From positions 6,138,001-6,202,000 of the forward strand of contig OZ241368.1 in the NCBI GenBank assembly GCA_965200525.1: a DNA stretch of 64,000 nt, read 5' to 3'. Of the stretch, positions 1 through 7,947 are shown in pieces. A program made the position numbers and the translations under genes. The stretch's first letter is position 1. Each line of letters begins with the position of its first letter. Source of the stretch: JANNPJ01 sp965200525. GTDB taxonomy: Bacteria > Actinomycetota > Actinomycetes > Actinomycetales > Kineosporiaceae. Under the pieces are notes generated by a model that was not told where the DNA came from, ran no database searches, and saw nothing but the letters and a program-made list of their open reading frames with translations.

Positions 1-321
1 GCCGCGCTGGCCACCGGGCTGACCGGGCTGCGCCGCCGCCGGGCCGTGATCCAGCAGGCCAGCTCGATCCGCAACCTGGGCCGACCGGAGGAGAGCCTGG
101 CCCTGCTGACCGCCGAGCAGGCCCGGCCGGACGACCAGCTCGACGACGCCGAGCGCGAGCTGGCCGACGCCGTCACCTGCACCCTGGCCCTGGTGCTGGC
201 CGACCTCGGCCGGGAACGGGAGGCGGCGAGCCTGGCGATCGGGGCCCTGGCCCGCCATCTGCCCCGGTACAACCGCTCGATGACGAATTACGCCCGGGCC
301 CTGGTCGAGCCGGCCGAGTGA
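1..321 (+). CDS. C-terminal end of a helical (TPR-like) protein, truncated by the window edge
   Basis: The reading frame is open from base 1 to a TGA at 319-321, so this is the last 106 codons of a gene that begins upstream. The GTG at 46 is probably internal because the frame and its composition continue 5' of it. The protein is rich in Ala, Leu, Arg and Glu, with paired-helix spacing like tetratricopeptide repeats, but no repeat is clear enough to name the family. The next gene, at 391, has its own operator and SD site, so the two are probably transcribed separately. Confidence 0.5.
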   Translation, partial: AALATGLTGLRRRRAVIQQASSIRNLGRPEESLALLTAEQARPDDQLDDAERELADAVTCTLALVLADLGREREAASLAIGALARHLPRYNRSMTNYARALVEPAE

Positions 322-354
322 CTCCCGGCCGACGGGAATGGCTGCCCATTCCAT

Positions 355-377
355 GTAGTTGACTGAGCAACGACTAC
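355..377. promoter_or_regulatory. Palindromic operator upstream of the CE1758/CE1759 pair
   Basis: A 23-base interrupted inverted repeat. The outer arms are GTAGT (355-359) and ACTAC (373-377); inner arms GTTG (358-361) and CAAC (368-371) flank ACTGAG. It lies 14 bases upstream of the ATG at 391 and just before the SD GGGAG (379-383). The form resembles operators of MarR-family repressors; the regulator itself is not in this window. Confidence 0.5.
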
Positions 378-390
378 TGGGAGATGTGAG

Positions 391-1515
391 ATGCAGTTCG
401 GGATTTTCACCGTCGGCGACGTCACCACCGACCCCACGACCGGCCAGGCGCCCACCGAGCACGAGCGGATCAAGGCGATGGTGGCCATCGCGCAGAAGGC
501 CGAGGAGGTGGGCCTCGACGTCTTCGCCACCGGCGAGCACCACAACCCGCCGTTCGTGCCGTCGTCGCCGACCACCCTGCTCGCCTACATCGCGGCCCGG
601 ACCGACAAACTGCTGCTCTCGACCTCCACCACGCTGATCACCACCAACGACCCGGTGAAGATCGCCGAGGACTACGCGATGCTGCAGCACCTGGCCGACG
701 GCCGGATCGACCTGATGCTCGGCCGGGGCAACACCGGGCCGGTCTACCCGTGGTTCGGGCAGGACATCCGGCAGGGCATCCCGCTGGCGGTGGAGCACTA
801 CGCGCTGCTGCACCGGCTCTGGCGCGAGGATGTCATCGACTGGGAGGGCCAGTTCCGCGGTCCGTTGCAGGGCTTCACGTCCACCCCGCGACCGCTGGAC
901 GACGTCCCCCCGTTCGTCTGGCACGGCTCGATCCGCAGCCCTGAGATCGCCGAGCAGGCGGCCTACTACGGGGACGGCTTCTTCGCCAACCACATCTTCT
1001 GGCCGAAGGAGCACTTCATGCGGCTGATCCGGTTCTACCGCGAGCGTTACGCCCACTACGGGCACGGCACCCCCGAGCAGGCCGTCGTCGGGCTCGGCGG
1101 CCAGGCCTTCATCAGCAAGAACAGCCAGGACGCCGTCCGGAAGTTCCGGCCTTACTTCGACAACGCGCCGGTCTACGGCCACGGCCCGTCGCTGGAGGAC
1201 TTCACCGACCAGACGCCGCTGAGCGTGGGCAGCCCGCAGGAGGTCATCGACAAGACGCTGACCTTCCGCGAGCACTTCGGCGACTACCAGCGCCAGCTGT
1301 TCCTGATGGACCACGCCGGCCTGCCGCTGAAGACCGTGCTGGAACAGCTCGACCTGCTCGGCGAGGAGGTCGTGCCCGTCCTGCGCCGCGAGCTCGACGC
1401 GCTGCGCCCGGCCGGGGTGCCGCAGGCGCCCACCCACCAGAGCCTCACCGCGGCCAAACTCGCGGCCGAGACGGCCGCCGTCGCCGGGGCCGACCTGAGC
1501 GAGGTCCGGCGATGA
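391..1515 (+). CDS. CE1758-family FMN-dependent luciferase-like monooxygenase
   Basis: 374 aa, the usual length for this LLM subfamily. It has the bacterial-luciferase TIM-barrel pattern: an ATGEHH motif near residue 50, a STTLITTNDP segment near 90, and a DLMLGRGNTGP flavin-phosphate loop near 115-125. The SD GGGAG at 379-383 supports the ATG at 391. The last four bases (ATGA) overlap the start of the FMN reductase, the usual partner of this family, so the pair is expected to work as a two-component oxygenase with reduced flavin passed from the reductase. The substrate cannot be read from the sequence. Confidence 0.85.
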   Translation: MQFGIFTVGDVTTDPTTGQAPTEHERIKAMVAIAQKAEEVGLDVFATGEHHNPPFVPSSPTTLLAYIAARTDKLLLSTSTTLITTNDPVKIAEDYAMLQHLADGRIDLMLGRGNTGPVYPWFGQDIRQGIPLAVEHYALLHRLWREDVIDWEGQFRGPLQGFTSTPRPLDDVPPFVWHGSIRSPEIAEQAAYYGDGFFANHIFWPKEHFMRLIRFYRERYAHYGHGTPEQAVVGLGGQAFISKNSQDAVRKFRPYFDNAPVYGHGPSLEDFTDQTPLSVGSPQEVIDKTLTFREHFGDYQRQLFLMDHAGLPLKTVLEQLDLLGEEVVPVLRRELDALRPAGVPQAPTHQSLTAAKLAAETAAVAGADLSEVRR

Positions 1516-2138
1516 CCACCCGGATCGCCGTGATCACCGCGGGCCTGAGCCGGCCGTCGTCCACCCGGCTGCTCGGTGAGCAGCTGGCCGCCGCCGCCCG
1601 GCGATCCCTGGCGGCGGCCGGCACCGAGGTCGAGGTCGACGTCGTGGAGCTGCGCGACCTGGCTCACGACGTGGTCAACAACCTGCTCACCGGGTTCCCG
1701 CCGCCCGCCCTGGCCCAGGCGATCGAGCAGGTCACCTCGGCCGACGCCCTGATCGCGGTGACGCCGATCTTCAGCGCCTCCTACAGCGGGCTGTTCAAGT
1801 CGTTCTTCGACGTCGTCGACCCCGACGCCCTGGCCGGCAAGCCGGTGCTGATCGGGGCCACCGGCGGGTCGCAGCGGCATTCGCTGGCCCTGGAGTACGC
1901 CGTCCGCCCGCTGTTCAGCTACCTGCGGGCCGAGGTGGTGCCGACTGCGATCTACGCCGCCTCGGCCGACTGGGGCACCGGCTCCGGCACGCAGAACGCC
2001 CTGTCCGAGCGGATCGACCGGGCCGGCGACCAGCTCGCCCGGTTGCTCGCCGGTACCCCGGCTCCGGCCCGGGACGACCCCTACGCCAACCCGACGCCGT
2101 TCCTGGAACTGCTGAACCGCCCGGCTCAGGCCGGGTAG
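1512..2138 (+). CDS. CE1759-family NAD(P)H-dependent FMN reductase
   Basis: 208 aa flavodoxin-like reductase. The N-terminal GLSRPSSTRLL segment is the phosphate-binding loop of the NADPH-dependent FMN reductase family, and TPIFSASYSGLFKSFFD near residue 80-100 is the conserved flavin-contacting region. The start overlaps the monooxygenase stop (ATGA at 1512-1515), indicating translational coupling and one operon. It presumably supplies FMNH2 to the upstream monooxygenase. Its 3' end overlaps the convergent acetyltransferase gene by 13 bases. Confidence 0.85.
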   Translation: MTTRIAVITAGLSRPSSTRLLGEQLAAAARRSLAAAGTEVEVDVVELRDLAHDVVNNLLTGFPPPALAQAIEQVTSADALIAVTPIFSASYSGLFKSFFDVVDPDALAGKPVLIGATGGSQRHSLALEYAVRPLFSYLRAEVVPTAIYAASADWGTGSGTQNALSERIDRAGDQLARLLAGTPAPARDDPYANPTPFLELLNRPAQAG

Positions 2139-2668
2139 ACCCAGATCATGATCTGCCCGGTCTCGGCCGGGGTGCGGACCAGATCGGGCTCGACCCGGTC
2201 GAGCCGGTAGCCCAGCCGCTCGGCCACCCGCCGGCTGGGCCGGTTGGCCGGATCGCAGTGGATCTCCACTCGTTCGACCCCGGGCCGGGCCAGGGCGATC
2301 TCGGTCAGGGCCCGGGCGGCGACGGTGGCCCGCCCGCGGCCGGTCGCGCTCTCGGCGAACCAGTAGCCCAGTTCGGTGCTCACCTCGCCGGGCCGGTGGT
2401 CCAGGTCGAGGTTGCCCAGGTGATGCCCGGAGCTCGGGTCGACGGCCAGGTACTCGTGGTGCCGGCCCTCGTCCCAGAGTGCCCGCAGCCGGCCGATCCG
2501 CTGCCGGTGGAAGTCGACCGTGGTCGCCGCGGCCGCCCAGGGCAGCCATTCGGACAACCAGGCGAGGTTCGTCCGGACGGTGTCGGCCAGCAGGCCCGCG
2601 TCGTCCTCGTGGGGGCGGCGCAGCAGCAGGCCCGGCAGGTCGATCCGCTCCGGGGGCGAGGTCTCCAC
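2126..2668 (-). CDS. GNAT-family N-acetyltransferase (RimJ/RimL-like)
   Basis: 180 aa from a GTG at 2668. The sequence has the RimJ/RimL-type GNAT fold: LPGLLLRRPHEDDA at the N-terminus, GYWFAESATGRG as the acetyl-CoA-binding motif A region, and RVEIHCDPANRPSRRVAERLGY as motif B. Such enzymes acetylate protein N-termini, amino sugars or drugs; the substrate is not predictable here. The frame stays open far upstream (to 3802) as a high-GC artefact inside the mannitol dehydrogenase gene, so the GTG before the first homologous residues was chosen. Confidence 0.8.
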   Translation of the reverse strand: METSPPERIDLPGLLLRRPHEDDAGLLADTVRTNLAWLSEWLPWAAAATTVDFHRQRIGRLRALWDEGRHHEYLAVDPSSGHHLGNLDLDHRPGEVSTELGYWFAESATGRGRATVAARALTEIALARPGVERVEIHCDPANRPSRRVAERLGYRLDRVEPDLVRTPAETGQIMIWVYPA

Positions 2669-2848
2669 GAGGTCTACTGTGCCCAATGACCGTTGGGGCC
2701 GTGGTTCGGGTGCCCGCCCGGCTCTCGGTCGGGCGTCGGCCGGGCCATCCGGGCCGGTCCGATGCCCGCTTCGGCCACCCGGCGAGCCCGTTTCGCTCGC
2801 CCCTCTAGCCCTCCGCCCGTCGGTGGTGATGATGGAGAGGTGACGACG

Positions 2849-4315
2849 ATGACATCGCTGACCGCGACCGACCTCCCCACCATCGGGTCCCGGGTGGCGG
2901 TGCCGCAGTACGACCGCAGCCGGGTGAGCACCGGGATCGTGCATTTCGGGGTCGGCGGGTTCCACCGGGCCCACCAGGCCATGTACCTGGATCAGCTGAT
3001 GAACGAGGGCAAGGCGCTGGACTGGGGGATCTGCGGCGTCGGGGTGCTGCCCTCGGACCGCCGGATGAGCGAGGTGATGGCCGCCCAGGACTGCCTCTAC
3101 ACCCTGGTGGTCAAGCACCCGGACGGCACCCACGAACCGCGGGTGATCGGCTCGATCGTCGACTACCTGTTCGCCCCGGACGACCCGGACGCGGTGATCG
3201 AGCGGATGGCCGACCCGAGCACCCGGATCGTCTCGCTGACCGTCACCGAGGGCGGGTACAACATCCACGCCGTCACCGGGCGGTTCGACGAGAGCAACCC
3301 GGCTGTGCGGCACGACCTCGAGCCCGGCGCCGTGCCGGCCACGGTGTTCGGCCTGGTGGTCGAGGCGCTGCGCCGGCGCACGGCCCGGGGACTGGCCCCG
3401 TTCGTGGTGCTGTCCTGCGACAACATCCCGGGCAACGGGGACGTCGCCCGGCACAGCTTCGGCACCTTCGCCGGCCTGATCGACCCCGAGCTGGGCGCCT
3501 GGGTGCAGCGCGAGGTGCGGTTCCCGAACGGCATGGTCGACCGGATCACCCCGGCCACCACCGCCGCCGACCGGGAGGACGTGGCCACCCGGTTCGGCGT
3601 CGACGACGGCTGGCCGGTGGTCTGCGAGCCGTTCACCCAGTGGGTGGTCGAGGACTGGCCGGACCGGCCGCCGTTCGAGGACGTCGGGGTGCAACTGGTC
3701 GCCGACGTCGGCCCCTACGAACTGATGAAACTGCGACTGCTCAACGGTAGCCACCAGGCCCTGACCTACTTCGGACACCTGGCCGGCTACCGGTTCGTGC
3801 ACGAGGTCTGCCAGGACCCGCTGTTCGCGACGTTCCTGCTCGCCTACATGAACCAGGAGGCCACGCCCACCCTCGAGCCGGTGCCGGGCGTCGACCTGGA
3901 CCAGTACAAGCCCAATCTGATCGCCCGTTTCTCCAATGCCCAGGTGGCCGACACGGTCGCCCGGCTGTGCGCCGAGAGCAGCGACCGGATCCCCAAATGG
4001 TTACTGCCGGTGGTCCGGATCAACCTGGAGCGGGGCGGCCCGGTCGCCCTCACCGCGGCCGTGGTGGCCAGCTGGGCCCGGTACGCCGAGGGGACCGACG
4101 AGCAGGGCGCGCCGATCGTGGTGGTGGACCGGCTGCACGACGAGGTGATGGCGGCGGCGGCCCTCCAGCTCACCGATCCGCTGGCCTTCCTGCGCAACCG
4201 CGAGCTGTTCGGCGATCTGGTCGACGACGACCGGTTCACCAGCGCCTACCTGGAGACTTTGGAGTCGTTGCACTCGGTCGGGGCCCGGGCCACCCTGGAA
4301 CGGCTGGTCGGTTAG
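2849..4315 (+). CDS. Mannitol dehydrogenase family protein (polyol 2-dehydrogenase)
   Basis: 488 aa, matching long-chain mannitol 2-dehydrogenases (about 490 aa). The N-terminal GVGGFHRAHQA segment (near residues 32-42) is the NAD(P)-binding start, and MKLRLLNGSHQAL near residue 295 holds the conserved Lys-x5-Asn-x2-His catalytic residues. It oxidises mannitol or a related polyol to the ketose. The ATG at 2849 is preferred because GGAGAGG ends 8 bases upstream; a GTG at 2840 lacks a suitably spaced SD. It ends in a 4-base convergent overlap with the acyltransferase gene. No transporter or kinase is adjacent. Confidence 0.88.
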   Translation: MTSLTATDLPTIGSRVAVPQYDRSRVSTGIVHFGVGGFHRAHQAMYLDQLMNEGKALDWGICGVGVLPSDRRMSEVMAAQDCLYTLVVKHPDGTHEPRVIGSIVDYLFAPDDPDAVIERMADPSTRIVSLTVTEGGYNIHAVTGRFDESNPAVRHDLEPGAVPATVFGLVVEALRRRTARGLAPFVVLSCDNIPGNGDVARHSFGTFAGLIDPELGAWVQREVRFPNGMVDRITPATTAADREDVATRFGVDDGWPVVCEPFTQWVVEDWPDRPPFEDVGVQLVADVGPYELMKLRLLNGSHQALTYFGHLAGYRFVHEVCQDPLFATFLLAYMNQEATPTLEPVPGVDLDQYKPNLIARFSNAQVADTVARLCAESSDRIPKWLLPVVRINLERGGPVALTAAVVASWARYAEGTDEQGAPIVVVDRLHDEVMAAAALQLTDPLAFLRNRELFGDLVDDDRFTSAYLETLESLHSVGARATLERLVG

Positions 4316-5676
4316 CCGGCCGGCTCCGGACGGGTTCGGCGCCGGCCGTTGCGCCAGCGCCGCTGAGCCGGCTCCTCGACGTATTTCCACGACAGGCTGC
4401 CGGCGATCAGGCTGGCGGCCAGGGTCAGGATCAGCGTGATCCAGAAGCCACCGCTGAAGGCATCCAGCCCTAGGAGCGAGCGGACGGCGTCCATCAGCAT
4501 CGGGTGCCAGAGGAACACGCCGAAGCTGATCCGGCCCAGCCACCGGAACAGCCGGTTGCCGGCGACCGTGCGCCAGCGCGCGGCCGGGTCGCCGAACACG
4601 GCCGGCAGCAACAGCAGCACGGCCACGACGACGAAGAGCAGGTGCTTGAACATCGCCTCGGCCGACGTCGGTCCTTCGAGGCCGAAGGGGCCGGCCAGCA
4701 TCGTGGTGCCGAGCCAGAATCCGGCCAGGGCCAGCGACCAGCAGGCCCCCGGAGCATCGGCCACGTGGCGCAGCAGCAACGGCACCGGCGTGCCGCGCTC
4801 GCGCAGCCAGGCCAGCGCCATGCCGGCCCCGAACCAGTCGAGAAAGCCCGGCAGCCAGAGCATCTGACTGTTCAGCCCACCCCGGTATAGGTAGTAGACC
4901 CGCCAGCCCACGGCCAGCAGGGCGAGGGCCGCGAGCACGATTCCCGGCCGGGCGGCGGCCAGCCTCAGCGGCCACTGCCGGACGTCGGCCGACCGGGGTG
5001 ACCAACGCCGGTTGCGCCGGGCCGTCGCCGCCCGCCGAGCCTGTTCCGGGCTGAGCCCGACCACCTCCGCCCGCCGGGCGGCCAGCCGGGCCGAGGCCTC
5101 GGCCGCCGCCGTCCGCCGGCCGAGCACCCCCACGGCCAGGAACGGCAGAGCCAGGTAGAACGACAGCTCCACGGCCAGGCTCCAGGACTGGACCTGCCCG
5201 GGTAACTGGTTCACGAAGTTGACCGGGTAGTTCTGCACCATGAACAGGGTCTGCACCCACAAGGAGCCGCTGGCCTGCCGGGCCGCCGGGGTGATCAGGT
5301 AGTCGAAGACCAGCACGACCAGGAACGCCGGGTAGATCCGGATCAGCCGCCGGCGAAGGTAGCTGCCCAGCTCCACCTCGGGCCGACGGCCGTAGGCGGC
5401 CTGCACGAACGGCCGGAACAGCAGGAACCCGGACAGCAGGAAGAACAGCGCGACGCCGAAGTCGAGCCGGGACAGCCAGCCCGCCCAGGGCCCGGCCACC
5501 CCCGGCCCGGCGATGAAACCGACATGGGTGAAGACGACCATCAGCGCGGCCAGCCCGCGGAACACCTCCAGCACCGGCAGGTCGTGGCGGGGCTCGCTCG
5601 AGTGCTCGCTGACCAGGGTCGCGGCGGCGCCCGGGTCGCCGGGCGGCACCGAGACGGGGCCCAACGTCGCCGTCAC
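4312..5676 (-). CDS. Acyltransferase 3 family membrane protein (OafA/YrhL-like)
   Basis: 454 aa integral membrane protein with about ten hydrophobic helices. Family signatures are LEVFRGLAALMVVFTHVGF near residue 37-55 (with the catalytic His), FFLLSGFLLFRPF, and an RRRLIRIYPAF motif near 110. These proteins transfer acyl groups from the cytoplasm to surface glycans or lipids. A cytoplasmic basic insertion lies near residues 185-225. The GTG start overlaps the stop of the upstream membrane protein (GTGA at 5673-5676), so the two are translationally coupled and probably act on the same envelope glycan. Confidence 0.85.
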   Translation of the reverse strand: MTATLGPVSVPPGDPGAAATLVSEHSSEPRHDLPVLEVFRGLAALMVVFTHVGFIAGPGVAGPWAGWLSRLDFGVALFFLLSGFLLFRPFVQAAYGRRPEVELGSYLRRRLIRIYPAFLVVLVFDYLITPAARQASGSLWVQTLFMVQNYPVNFVNQLPGQVQSWSLAVELSFYLALPFLAVGVLGRRTAAAEASARLAARRAEVVGLSPEQARRAATARRNRRWSPRSADVRQWPLRLAAARPGIVLAALALLAVGWRVYYLYRGGLNSQMLWLPGFLDWFGAGMALAWLRERGTPVPLLLRHVADAPGACWSLALAGFWLGTTMLAGPFGLEGPTSAEAMFKHLLFVVVAVLLLLPAVFGDPAARWRTVAGNRLFRWLGRISFGVFLWHPMLMDAVRSLLGLDAFSGGFWITLILTLAASLIAGSLSWKYVEEPAQRRWRNGRRRTRPEPAG

Positions 5677-7694
5677 GACGTCACCGGGGCCCAGACCCGC
5701 GCGTACGCGACACAATTGATCTTGGTCGAGGAGACGGTCCGGACCTGGACGGCGCCGATCGTCTGGCCGTAGGGCACCGGGAGACGGAGCCGGTGCGGCC
5801 CGGCCGGCATCTCGTCGTCAGTGAACCGCTGGACGGCCAGCACCGTGCCGTCCGGCTTCTGCACCTGTACCTCGACCCGGGTCGTCTCGTTCAGCAGCAG
5901 ACCGATCTCGAGCTGGGCCCCGGTCACATACGGGGCCGGCTGCTCGAACGGCACCCGCACCGGCGCCGTCATCCCGGCCGGCAGGGCCGCGGCGCAGATG
6001 TACGTGGGGGTCTTGGTCTGGGCCACCATCACCGGGGTGTAGGCCGAGCGCACCCCGGTCGCGTTCATCACCTTGGCGTCGCCGTCGCCGTCGTAGAGCC
6101 GCATGTCCGGCCGCAGCAGGAGCAGCAGTGGGGCATCGGTGGGGAACGCGTAACTGACCCAGGCCGGCATCACCGTCTCGGGCAGCGGGGTGGCCAGGGT
6201 GCGCGGATCCGGCTCGGCGTTGACCAGGGAGAGCCGGGCGTTGGCGATCCACTGCCCGGTCGGGTTCTGCCACCACTTCGAGGCGTAGGCGAACGAGCTG
6301 ACCAGCGATCCACCGAAGATCACGGCCAGCACCAGCCCGGCCGCGATCGCCGGGACCGTGAGTTCGAGGGGGCGGCCGGCGGGCTGGTGCGCCACATCGG
6401 CTACAGCCGCCTGATCCGAATGGTCCGGCCGGCCCGGCTCGTCCGGCTCGTCCGTCGCGGCCCGGCCCGGGGCCGCCGCCGCGCCGATCCGCCACGGAAT
6501 CGCGGCCAGCGCGCCCACCAGCACGAACGCGGGCACCAGGTCGGCCCACAGCCGGGCCTGGTCGGCCAGCGTCGCTCCGTACTGGGTGAACCGGCCGGCC
6601 GCCACGACGGCGACCGACGGCAGCAGCCAGGCCGCCAGCAGGATCAGCGCCCGCCCGGTGCGGGCCGGACCCCGACGGATCGCCACCAGCACCATCAGCC
6701 CGACGATCACCAGGCAGAACGCGACCGCGGTCGAGCTGAGCGCGGTGACGCCGGCGTACCGCACCGGGAAGGCCCAGTGGTAGGGGCCGCCGAGCAGCAG
6801 CGGGATCATCGTCCGCGAGCAGGTGGTCCAGGCCAGCTTCAGGACGTCGAGGGCGGACGGCGCCGACCCGCTGCCCTGGTCGTACGGCCCGGTCCGGTAG
6901 ATCACCAGGAAGATCAGCACCACCACGGTCGAGCTCAGCACCCCCACCAGCCCGGCCCGCACCGGGCGGCCCGCGGCGCCGGCCGGGACGCCGTCCGCCG
7001 CCCGGCGTCCGGCGAAGATCGCCAGCGTGGCCCCGAGCAGGATCACCGGGATGGCGGCCGACTTCTCGTAACAGGCCAGCCCGGCCGCGGTGACCAGGAC
7101 CAGCACGACCAGATCGGCCCGGTGCCGGTAGAGCACCCAGCGCAGCTGAGCGTCGATCGCCCACACGACGGCGACCGTGCAGGCCAGCACGGTGATCGAC
7201 TGCCGGTACCAGGTCGTGGCCGGGATCAGGGCCGGGGTGAACAGCAGCACCGCCAGCGGCACCAGAGAGGCCGGGCGGGGCCCGAAGAGCCGCCGCAGCA
7301 CCCGCCAGAAACCGGCCGCCAGCAGCAGCCGCACCGCCAGCGTGACCACCGTGGCCGGCGTGTGCTCGAGCGGGAACCAGCGGGACTGGACCCAGTCGAG
7401 CACCCGGGGGAGCGGGGCGAAATGGGTGCCGTTGGACCCCATGATGAAGTGCCAGAACGGCTGCTGGACGGCGTAGCCCTGGGCCCGGAGGTCATCCACG
7501 TAGAGCGAGCCCCGGCCGACGATCACCAGCAGCACGACCAGATGGACGCCGGTCAGCCAGAGAGCCGCGGTGTCCACCGCGGTCCAGGCCGAGCGGCGCC
7601 GCCCGACCGCCGTGACCAGCCGTTCGGGGATCAGAAGGGCCAGGTCATGAGGCGGAACAGGGGCCGGTCTGACCTGTTCGAGCGGCTCCGTCAC
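5673..7694 (-). CDS. Large polytopic membrane protein, GT-C glycosyltransferase-like
   Basis: 673 aa with about 11-12 hydrophobic segments and a C-terminal extracytoplasmic domain of roughly 170 residues. A YVDDLR motif follows the first membrane helix, where GT-C enzymes hold a catalytic Asp pair; YEKSAA occurs further on. This fits a polyprenyl-phosphate-sugar-dependent transferase or a related envelope protein, but I cannot assign a substrate. The GTG at 7694 is supported by AGGGAAGG six bases upstream. It is coupled to the acyltransferase gene by a GTGA overlap. Confidence 0.65.
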   Translation of the reverse strand: MTEPLEQVRPAPVPPHDLALLIPERLVTAVGRRRSAWTAVDTAALWLTGVHLVVLLVIVGRGSLYVDDLRAQGYAVQQPFWHFIMGSNGTHFAPLPRVLDWVQSRWFPLEHTPATVVTLAVRLLLAAGFWRVLRRLFGPRPASLVPLAVLLFTPALIPATTWYRQSITVLACTVAVVWAIDAQLRWVLYRHRADLVVLVLVTAAGLACYEKSAAIPVILLGATLAIFAGRRAADGVPAGAAGRPVRAGLVGVLSSTVVVLIFLVIYRTGPYDQGSGSAPSALDVLKLAWTTCSRTMIPLLLGGPYHWAFPVRYAGVTALSSTAVAFCLVIVGLMVLVAIRRGPARTGRALILLAAWLLPSVAVVAAGRFTQYGATLADQARLWADLVPAFVLVGALAAIPWRIGAAAAPGRAATDEPDEPGRPDHSDQAAVADVAHQPAGRPLELTVPAIAAGLVLAVIFGGSLVSSFAYASKWWQNPTGQWIANARLSLVNAEPDPRTLATPLPETVMPAWVSYAFPTDAPLLLLLRPDMRLYDGDGDAKVMNATGVRSAYTPVMVAQTKTPTYICAAALPAGMTAPVRVPFEQPAPYVTGAQLEIGLLLNETTRVEVQVQKPDGTVLAVQRFTDDEMPAGPHRLRLPVPYGQTIGAVQVRTVSSTKINCVAYARVWAPVTS

Positions 7695-7755
7695 CGATGA
7701 CCTTCCCTCAGCTTCACAACACACAGTGTGCCCGCCACCGATCAGAGCGGGCGGA

Positions 7756-7772
7756 TGTCACCGAAAGTGACA
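7756..7772. promoter_or_regulatory. Inverted repeat TGTCAC-N5-GTGACA in a divergent intergenic region
   Basis: Perfect 6-base arms around CGAAA, in the 253-base region between the minus-strand membrane protein gene (start 7694) and the plus-strand DUF3068 gene (start 7948). It overlaps the possible -35 of the plus-strand promoter, so a bound protein could repress that promoter. The function is inferred. Confidence 0.4.
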
Positions 7773-7797
7773 CCCGAACGAGCATGGCCTGTAGGCT
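7768..7797 (+). promoter_or_regulatory. Candidate promoter of the DUF3068 gene
   Basis: A good actinobacterial -10 hexamer, TAGGCT (7792-7797), lies 18 bases downstream of TGACAC (7768-7773) as a -35. It points toward the gene at 7948 and implies a leader of about 145 bases holding two further inverted repeats. Confidence 0.4.
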
Positions 7798-7809
7798 ACT
7801 CGCTGGTAG

Positions 7810-7825
7810 TGTGCTCCAGAACACA
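7810..7825. promoter_or_regulatory. TGTG-N8-CACA palindrome (CRP/GlxR-like half-sites)
   Basis: TGTGCTCCAGAACACA has the TGTG-N8-CACA spacing of CRP-family sites, though the inner A...T pair of the CRP/GlxR consensus is missing. It lies downstream of the candidate -10 at 7792-7797, a position that would suit repression. Weak evidence. Confidence 0.3.
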
Positions 7826-7894
7826 TGACGTTTGGTACGTGTCGTGACGTCGCCCCACGCTCGTACCGAACTCGCCCAGATCGCCCACCAGATC

Positions 7895-7913
7895 GTTGAA
7901 CGCACCGTTCAAC
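7895..7913. promoter_or_regulatory. Perfect inverted repeat GTTGAACG-CAC-CGTTCAAC before DUF3068
   Basis: Eight-base perfect arms with a 3-base centre, flanked on both sides by GATC. It ends 34 bases before the ATG at 7948. The size and symmetry fit a TetR-type operator; as RNA it would form a stable hairpin in the leader. No TetR gene is adjacent. Confidence 0.45.
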
Positions 7914-7947
7914 CGATCGCTCACCCCTGACATGACCGGAGCTGTTC

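Noticed and set aside
2669..2848. Extra gene between the GNAT and mannitol dehydrogenase genes
   Set aside because: The open frames here are N-terminal extensions of the two flanking genes without homology or SD; the 180 bases are best read as a divergent control region.
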